From Clostridia bacterium (GTDB lineage Bacteria; Bacillota_A; Clostridia; Christensenellales; Aristaeellaceae), in assembly GCA_017938785.1 (NCBI GenBank), contig JAGBAU010000009.1, positions 1-10,704 on the forward strand: DNA of 10,704 bases, written 5' to 3'. Each line of letters begins with the position of its first letter. Position 1 is the first letter of the stretch. Below, one piece after another: positions 6,409 to 10,704 of the stretch. The translations under genes and the position numbers were made by a program. The notes beneath the pieces are model-generated. The model was not told where the DNA came from, searched no databases, and saw only the letters and a list, made by a program, of their open reading frames with translations.

Positions 6409-8217
6409 TCAGTCCATCTTCAGAACCGCCATGAAGGCCTCGCTGGGCACGGATACCGTGCCGACCTGGCGCATGCGCTTCTTGCCTTCCTTCTGCTTTT
6501 CCAGAAGCTTTTTCTTACGGGTGATATCGCCGCCGTAACACTTGGCCAGAACGTCCTTGCGCAGGGCCTTGACGGTTTCGCGGGCGATGACCTTGCCGCC
6601 GATGGCAGCCTGGATCGGGATTTCAAACATCTGCCGCGGAATAGCCTCCTTGAGCTTTTCGGCGATGGATCTTCCTCTCGGATAGGCGCGGTCGCGGTGC
6701 ACGATGATGGACAGCGCATCGCACTGGTCGCCGTTGAGCAGCATGTCCAGCTTCACCAGATCACTCTTCACATAGCCCTTGAGCTCATAGTCAAAGGATG
6801 CATAGCCGCGGGTACGGGACTTGAGCTGGTCAAAGAAATCGTAGATAACCTCGTTCAGGGGCATGTCGTAGCTGAGCATGACGCGGCCGCCCTCGATGTA
6901 CTTCATATCCCGGAAGATGCCGCGCTTATCCTGGCAGAGCTCCATGATGGCGCCGGTGAAATCCTGGGGCGTAATGACGGAAGCATCCACGAAGGGCTCC
7001 TCCATGGATTCGATTTCCTGAACAGCGGGCAGGTTGGTGGGGTTGTCGATCATCACCTGGGTACCGTCGGTCTTATTGACCTTATACACAACGCTGGGCG
7101 CAGTGGTAACCAGATCCAGGTCGAACTCACGCTCCAGGCGCTGCTGGATGATTTCCATGTGCAATAGGCCCAGGAAGCCGCAGCGGAAGCCGTAGCCCAG
7201 GGCCACGGAAGTTTCCGGCTCATAGCTGAGCGCAGCGTCGTTCAGGCGCAGCTTTTCAAGGGCGTCGCGCAGGGATTCATAGTCCGCGCCGTCTGCGGGA
7301 TAGATACCGCAGTACACCATGGGCAGAACCGGCTTGTAGCCCGGCAGGGGCTCGTCGGCGGGAGCGTTGGCCAGGGTGATGGTATCGCCCACGTGAATAT
7401 CATGGATATCCTTGATGGAGGCAGCGATGTAGCCAACGTCGCCTGCGCGCAGCTCGTCCTTGGGCCCATAGCCCAGGGGACGGTATGCACCGACTTCGGT
7501 GACGTCGAACTCGCACTTGCCGGCCATCATGCGGATGCGGTCGCCCACCTTCACGCTGCCGCTCTTTACGCGCACGGAAGAAATAGCGCCGCGATAGTTA
7601 TCGTAATAGGAGTCGAAGATCAGCGCCTGCAGCGGTCCGTCCACCGGATCTTCGGGCGCGGGAATCTTTTCAACAACAGCTTCCAGCACGTCCTCAATAC
7701 CGATGCCCTGCTTGGCGGAGATCAGCGGGCAGCCCTCGGTGTCCAGGCCGATTTCATCCTCGATTTCCTGCTTGACCACTTCGGGCTGGGCGCTGGGCAG
7801 GTCGATCTTATTGATGACGGGCAGGATCTCCAGGTTGTGGTCCACCGCGAGATAGACGTTGGCCAGGGTCTGGGCTTCGATGCCCTGGGAAGCGTCCACG
7901 ACGAGGATGGCGCCCTCACAGGCCGCCAGTGCGCGGGAAACCTCATAGGTAAAGTCCACGTGACCGGGAGTATCGATCAGGTTCAGCTCGTAGGTCTGGC
8001 CGTCCTTAGCGACATAGTTCATGCGCACGGCCTTCGATTTGATGGTAATACCGCGCTCACGCTCCAGATCCATGGAATCCAGCACCTGCTCGGTCATTTC
8101 ACGCTTGGTCATGGCACCGGTGGTTTCCAGGATGCGGTCTGCCAGCGTGGATTTGCCGTGGTCGATGTGGGCGATGATACAGAAATTGCGAATTTTGCTC
8201 TGGTCAAAGTTAGACAC
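6409..8217 (-). CDS. lepA: Elongation factor 4 (LepA), ribosome-associated translational GTPase
   Basis: LepA is a cytoplasmic GTPase that binds the ribosome and affects elongation and initiation. This 602-residue protein has the normal length and all GTPase motifs: G1 AHIDHGKST (16-24), G2 RGIT (55-58), G3 DTPGHVDF (82-89), G4 NKID (136-139) and G5 around ISAKQGIGI. Further on are the beta-barrel domain II, the EF-G-like domains III and V (including [14 protein letters not shown]), and the LepA-specific C-terminal domain ([31 protein letters not shown] in three pieces, then [19 protein letters not shown]). The start is GTG at 8217, seven bases after a GGAGG (8225-8229), which gives the expected N-terminus [21 protein letters not shown]. 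It leads the lepA-ycxB-hemW-GH13 run from the promoter at 8250-8278. Confidence 0.98.
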   Translation of the reverse strand: MSNFDQSKIRNFCIIAHIDHGKSTLADRILETTGAMTKREMTEQVLDSMDLERERGITIKSKAVRMNYVAKDGQTYELNLIDTPGHVDFTYEVSRALAACEGAILVVDASQGIEAQTLANVYLAVDHNLEILPVINKIDLPSAQPEVVKQEIEDEIGLDTEGCPLISAKQGIGIEDVLEAVVEKIPAPEDPVDGPLQALIFDSYYDNYRGAISSVRVKSGSVKVGDRIRMMAGKCEFDVTEVGAYRPLGYGPKDELRAGDVGYIAASIKDIHDIHVGDTITLANAPADEPLPGYKPVLPMVYCGIYPADGADYESLRDALEKLRLNDAALSYEPETSVALGYGFRCGFLGLLHMEIIQQRLEREFDLDLVTTAPSVVYKVNKTDGTQVMIDNPTNLPAVQEIESMEEPFVDASVITPQDFTGAIMELCQDKRGIFRDMKYIEGGRVMLSYDMPLNEVIYDFFDQLKSRTRGYASFDYELKGYVKSDLVKLDMLLNGDQCDALSIIVHRDRAYPRGRSIAEKLKEAIPRQMFEIPIQAAIGGKVIARETVKALRKDVLAKCYGGDITRKKKLLEKQKEGKKRMRQVGTVSVPSEAFMAVLKMD

Positions 8218-8224
8218 GTTATGT

Positions 8225-8229
8225 CCTCC
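8225..8229 (-). promoter_or_regulatory. lepA: Ribosome binding site fixing the GTG start of lepA
   Basis: GGAGG on the minus strand lies seven bases before GTG at 8217-8215. This decides for the non-ATG start; an ATG overlapping the site (GCATGGAGG) is too close to it to be the start. Confidence 0.8.
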
Positions 8230-8249
8230 ATGCCTATTATTTCAATAGT

Positions 8250-8278
8250 ATCATACAGGATTTTCAGGCAAAAATCAA
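8250..8278 (-). promoter_or_regulatory. Promoter of the lepA operon
   Basis: On the minus strand TTGATT (8278 to 8273) and TATGAT (8255 to 8250) are separated by exactly 17 bp, a good sigma-A-type match. The -35 box overlaps the T tract and the last base pair of the terminator that ends the TRAP permease transcript, so terminator and promoter share DNA. The leader to the GTG at 8217 would be about 25 nt. Confidence 0.7.
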
Positions 8279-8307
8279 GTCCGCCCGCGTTAGTACGCAG
8301 GCGGACT
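8271..8307 (-). terminator. Rho-independent terminator of the TRAP transporter operon
   Basis: AGTCCGCC (8278-8285) pairs with GGCGGACT (8300-8307), with an inner GCGT/ACGC stem and a 4-nt loop. The one odd pair (8286/8299) is a G-U wobble in minus-strand RNA but a C-A mismatch in plus-strand RNA. That favours the minus strand as the functional one. The stem is followed on the minus strand by TGATTTTTG. It lies 21 bp beyond the permease stop codon. Confidence 0.85.
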
Positions 8308-8327
8308 CATTTTTAATTTTTATGAAG

Positions 8328-10376
8328 TTATGCGTTTGCAGCCTTCTTCTTGAGAATCAGCTGGAATACAGCAACAAGAGCGATGAGAGCCAGGCCGATC
8401 AGGTCGGTGACAGCGCCCGGGATGATCATCAGCAGGCCGCCGCCGATGGCCAGGATACGTTCAACGACATTCATGCCCTTGAAGAAATATCCGCTCAGGC
8501 CTGCAGCAACAGCATACATACCGATGATGGAGCTGATTACGATCAGAGCAATATCATACCATACCAGGCCTTCGCCGATGAACAGGATGGACGGGCTGTA
8601 AGCGAAGATGTAAGGAATGATGAACGCTGCGATGGCCAATCGTGTCGCCGTAATACCGGTCTTCATCGGATTGCCCTTGGCGATTGCAGAACCCGCATAG
8701 GCCGCCAGAGCAACCGGCGGGGTGATGTCTGCAACGATGCCGAAGTAGAATACGAAGAAGTGGGCAGCGATGGTGGGAATGCCCATCTGAATCAGGATAG
8801 GAGCACAGGCGGAAGCCATGATGCAGTAGTTTGCAGTGGTGGGAACACCCATGCCCAGCACGATACAGCACAGCATGGTGAGCAGCAGGGCCAGGATGGA
8901 GGAGGAACCGGAGATACCAACGATAACGTTGATCATCTTGGATGCCAGGCCGGTGATGGTCAGGCAGCCTGCAATCAGGCCAGCGATACCACAGGCAACT
9001 GCAACGGAGATGCAGCCGCGGCCGCCGGCTTCCAGGGCTTCAAAGATGTTCTTAATACCGAAGCCGCCGCCTACACCGAGGGTGGCGGAAGCAACATTGC
9101 GCTTATCGGGTTCAGCGGTCTTCTTGCTGCGGCACCACTTCAGGAAGTTATTGAGGAAGCCAACCACGATGGCAGCCACAATCGCAACCGCTGCAGAGAA
9201 CTGCATGGTCTTGGTGTTGGAGCAAACCAGGTAGATCAGAACGATCAGGGGCAGCAGCAGATAGGTGTCCTTGATCAGGTCCTTCATGCGGGGCAGCAGA
9301 TCCCTGGAGATGCCCTTCAGGCCCAGCTTCTTTGCTTCCAGATGCACGGCAATGAAGATGCCCAGGAAGTACAGAACTGCGGGCAGGATTGCACGAACGA
9401 TGATGTTGGAATAGGGAACGCCCACATACTCAGCCATCAGGAATGCAGCAGCGCCCATGATGGGAGGCATGATCTGGCCGCCGGTGGAGGCAGCTGCTTC
9501 AACTGCGCCGGCGAATTCAGCCTTATAACCGGTCTGCTTCATCATGGGGATGGTAACGGAACCAGTGGTAACGGTGTTACCAACGGAGGAGCCGGAAACC
9601 ATGCCGCACAGAGCGGAGGAAACAACGGCAACCTTGGCCGGACCGCCTGCAAAACGGCCGCACAGGCTGTTTGCCAGGCTGATGAAGAAATCAGAGATGC
9701 CGGTACGCTCCAGGAACGCACCGAAGATGATGAATACAACGATATACTTGGAACATACGTTGACGGGAGTGGAGATCACGCCGCTGTCGCCGTAGAACAG
9801 CTTATATACGATCAGGGGCAGGCCCTTGCCGCCGTTCCACAGGGTGATGATGGTGTATACCATAAACACACCTGCAACGCACAGGATGGGCAGGCCGACG
9901 CTGCGGCGGCACAGTTCCGCCAGAACCAGCATGCCGATGGCGCCGATGATGATGTAAGCCATATCCTTGGTGATGCGCATGTTCAGCTTCATAACCGTCT
10001 GAGCATTGAAGGTATAGAAGAAGAATGCACCTGCGCCCACGACCATCAGTACGATGTCATACCAGGGCATACTGTTGACCCTAACCTTGCCCTTCTTGGC
10101 AGGATAGGTCAGGAAGCCGATTACGATAACTGCACCCAGGAAAGAGGTGAGGCGAACCTGCTCCATGAAATTTGCAAACAGGGTTACATACAGGCAGAAG
10201 AGAGAGAAAGCGACAGCAATGCAGCTGACGATAATCTTCGGCTTGCCTTCCCAAATGCGGGTATTGGATTCGCGGTCATACTTGCGCATGATCTCATCCA
10301 CATCCGCAGCGCTGCCGAACGAAGTGTCCGCAGCAGGCTCTGCCGGAGCGATGATCTTCGGGTCTTTTTCACTCAT
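8328..10376 (-). CDS. TRAP transporter fused permease (4TM/12TM fusion, TAXI-associated)
   Basis: This 682-residue integral membrane protein is the fused small (DctQ-like) and large (DctM-like) subunit of a tripartite ATP-independent periplasmic-type transporter, which uses an ion gradient to import solute handed over by a binding protein. After a soluble N-terminus (1-45) come DctQ-like helices (about 47-175). The DctM-like part follows, with MVSGSSVGNTVTTGSVTIP (259-277), GGQIMPPIMGAAAFLMAEY (299-317), the second-half repeat LGMGVPTTANYCIMA (507-521), and DITPPVALAAYAGSAIAKG (550-568). A last pair of helices (about 605-675) extends the C-terminus. Start support is GGAGG (10386-10390). It lies downstream of the TAXI-type binding protein, fitting the usual pairing. 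Substrate is not predictable; C4-dicarboxylates or glutamate-like solutes are family precedents. Confidence 0.95.
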   Translation of the reverse strand: MSEKDPKIIAPAEPAADTSFGSAADVDEIMRKYDRESNTRIWEGKPKIIVSCIAVAFSLFCLYVTLFANFMEQVRLTSFLGAVIVIGFLTYPAKKGKVRVNSMPWYDIVLMVVGAGAFFFYTFNAQTVMKLNMRITKDMAYIIIGAIGMLVLAELCRRSVGLPILCVAGVFMVYTIITLWNGGKGLPLIVYKLFYGDSGVISTPVNVCSKYIVVFIIFGAFLERTGISDFFISLANSLCGRFAGGPAKVAVVSSALCGMVSGSSVGNTVTTGSVTIPMMKQTGYKAEFAGAVEAAASTGGQIMPPIMGAAAFLMAEYVGVPYSNIIVRAILPAVLYFLGIFIAVHLEAKKLGLKGISRDLLPRMKDLIKDTYLLLPLIVLIYLVCSNTKTMQFSAAVAIVAAIVVGFLNNFLKWCRSKKTAEPDKRNVASATLGVGGGFGIKNIFEALEAGGRGCISVAVACGIAGLIAGCLTITGLASKMINVIVGISGSSSILALLLTMLCCIVLGMGVPTTANYCIMASACAPILIQMGIPTIAAHFFVFYFGIVADITPPVALAAYAGSAIAKGNPMKTGITATRLAIAAFIIPYIFAYSPSILFIGEGLVWYDIALIVISSIIGMYAVAAGLSGYFFKGMNVVERILAIGGGLLMIIPGAVTDLIGLALIALVAVFQLILKKKAANA

Positions 10377-10441
10377 GTTAAAAATCCTCCAGTTGCCGGA
10401 AAGATTCCGCTAATTTTCGAATGGGGCCTATACATGACGAA

Positions 10442-10473
10442 GGACTATGGCGAAGTTTCCTTCGCCGTAGTCC
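10442..10473 (-). ncRNA. GNRA-capped stem-loop between binding-protein and permease genes (mRNA element)
   Basis: On the minus strand the arms GGACTACGGCGAAG and CTTCGCCATAGTCC form a 14-position stem with a single C-A mismatch, closed by a GAAA tetraloop; a G-U and an A-U pair can extend the base. The GNRA loop exists only in the sense (minus) transcript. No T tract follows, so it is not a classic terminator. It lies 51 bp past the binding-protein stop and 65 bp before the permease start. A role in stabilising the 3' end of the binding-protein mRNA, giving unequal amounts of the two proteins, is likely by analogy. Confidence 0.6.
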
Positions 10474-10524
10474 CTAATCACTTTAATAAGCCGCTTTATA
10501 AACAGCCGATCCGTTCAAAAAACC

Positions 10525-10704
10525 TTACTGTGCAACAGTGATGCCCTTCTCAGCGAAGTACTTAGCAGCGCCGGCAGCATAGGGCAGGCCGCACTCTGCA
10601 GCATAGGCCAGATCCAGCTCAGCGCCCTTGGCGTGTGCAGCAGTGATAGCATCGGTGTTTTCGAAGATGGTGGAAACGATGGTGTAAGCATCTTCGTCAG
10701 ATAC
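10525..10704 (-). CDS. TAXI-family TRAP transporter solute-binding protein, C-terminal part (cut by window edge)
   Basis: The minus strand reads in frame from the window edge to a TAA at 10527-10525, giving the last 59 residues. They run VSDEDAYTIVSTIFENTDAI, then a helix-rich stretch, and end with GLPYAAGAAKYFAEKGI and TVAQ. The pattern of a closing helix pair followed by a Pro-x-Ala-Ala-Gly-Ala-x-x-Tyr-Phe-x-Glu-x-Gly motif resembles the C-terminus of TAXI-type (TRAP-associated extracytoplasmic immunogenic) binding proteins, which usually end with a similar HPGAxxYYxExG. In a Gram-positive host it should be a lipoprotein, but the N-terminus is outside the window. Position directly upstream of a fused TRAP permease strongly supports the call. 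A weak stem (ACTGT/ACAGT) overlaps the stop and is followed by TTTTTT. Confidence 0.85.
   Translation of the reverse strand, partial: VSDEDAYTIVSTIFENTDAITAAHAKGAELDLAYAAECGLPYAAGAAKYFAEKGITVAQ

Noticed and set aside
5248..7167. A 639-codon plus-strand open frame crossing hemW, the ycxB-like gene and lepA
   Set aside because: It overlaps three clearly identified genes on the other strand, has no ribosome binding site of note and shows a composition typical of antisense shadows.
8234..8248. A CTATT/AATAG inverted repeat around the probable lepA transcription start
   Set aside because: Five base pairs in an A/T-rich stretch is easily chance, and no regulator candidate is nearby.
10397..10409. 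A CGGAA/TTCCG hairpin just upstream of the permease ribosome binding site
   Set aside because: The stem is only 5 bp with a 3-nt loop and is too weak to claim as a regulatory element.
8322..10541. A 739-codon open frame on the plus strand, antisense to the TRAP permease and running into the binding-protein gene region
   Set aside because: The opposite strand encodes an unmistakable full-length permease. The antisense product is rich in Asp, Gln, His, Asn and Gly, with no domain pattern, and arises from sense-strand codon bias that avoids the reverse complements of stop codons.
1..10704. Search by eye for CRISPR repeats, tRNA genes, insertion-sequence ends, long direct repeats and riboswitch-like leaders
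   Set aside because: None was seen. The only gaps over 100 bp are 135-264, 601-771, 8218-8327 and 10377-10524, and they hold the promoters, terminators and hairpins listed.

Overview
The window looks like a chromosomal segment from a fairly G+C-rich member of the Firmicutes, most likely an anaerobic gut-type clostridium. This is inferred from gene content: a YerC/YecD-type TrpR-like protein, a YcxB-like protein, a lepA-hemW cluster, strong GGAGG ribosome binding sites, and a TAXI-type TRAP transporter with a fused permease. No rRNA, tRNA, CRISPR array, insertion sequence or phage gene was seen.

Layout. (1) 1-600, minus strand: the 5' end of a yerC-like gene with a near-consensus promoter, preceded by a small XRE-family DNA-binding protein gene; an intrinsic terminator separates the two. 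(2) 601-771: a divergent intergenic region with a sigma-A-type promoter for the plus-strand operon, a likely promoter for the XRE gene, and a perfect 16-bp palindrome that is a good candidate operator. (3) 772-3412, plus strand: a tight three-gene operon of a small four-helix membrane protein, an FGGY-family sugar kinase, and an unusual sigma-factor-like protein ending in a transmembrane helix; it closes with a terminator at 3417-3446. (4) 3453-8217, minus strand: lepA (GTG start), a ycxB-like gene, hemW and a cytoplasmic GH13 alpha-amylase-family gene, with gaps of 2 to 18 bp. They are probably one operon from a good promoter at 8250-8278. (5) 8328-10704, minus strand: the C-terminus of a TAXI solute-binding protein, a long stem-loop capped by a GNRA tetraloop, and a TRAP 4TM/12TM fused permease, ending in a strong terminator.

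How the genes fit together. The TAXI protein and the fused permease form one secondary transporter, probably for a small carboxylate-type solute. LepA (translation) and HemW (haem or iron-sulfur handling) are housekeeping genes, and the GH13 enzyme probably acts on imported or stored alpha-glucans in the cytoplasm. The FGGY kinase stands apart from any visible sugar pathway and is instead translationally linked to the membrane-anchored sigma-like protein.

Most of the window is ordinary. The parts most worth a second look are the sigma-like membrane protein in the kinase operon, the palindrome in front of the XRE gene, and the GNRA-capped hairpin between binding protein and permease.
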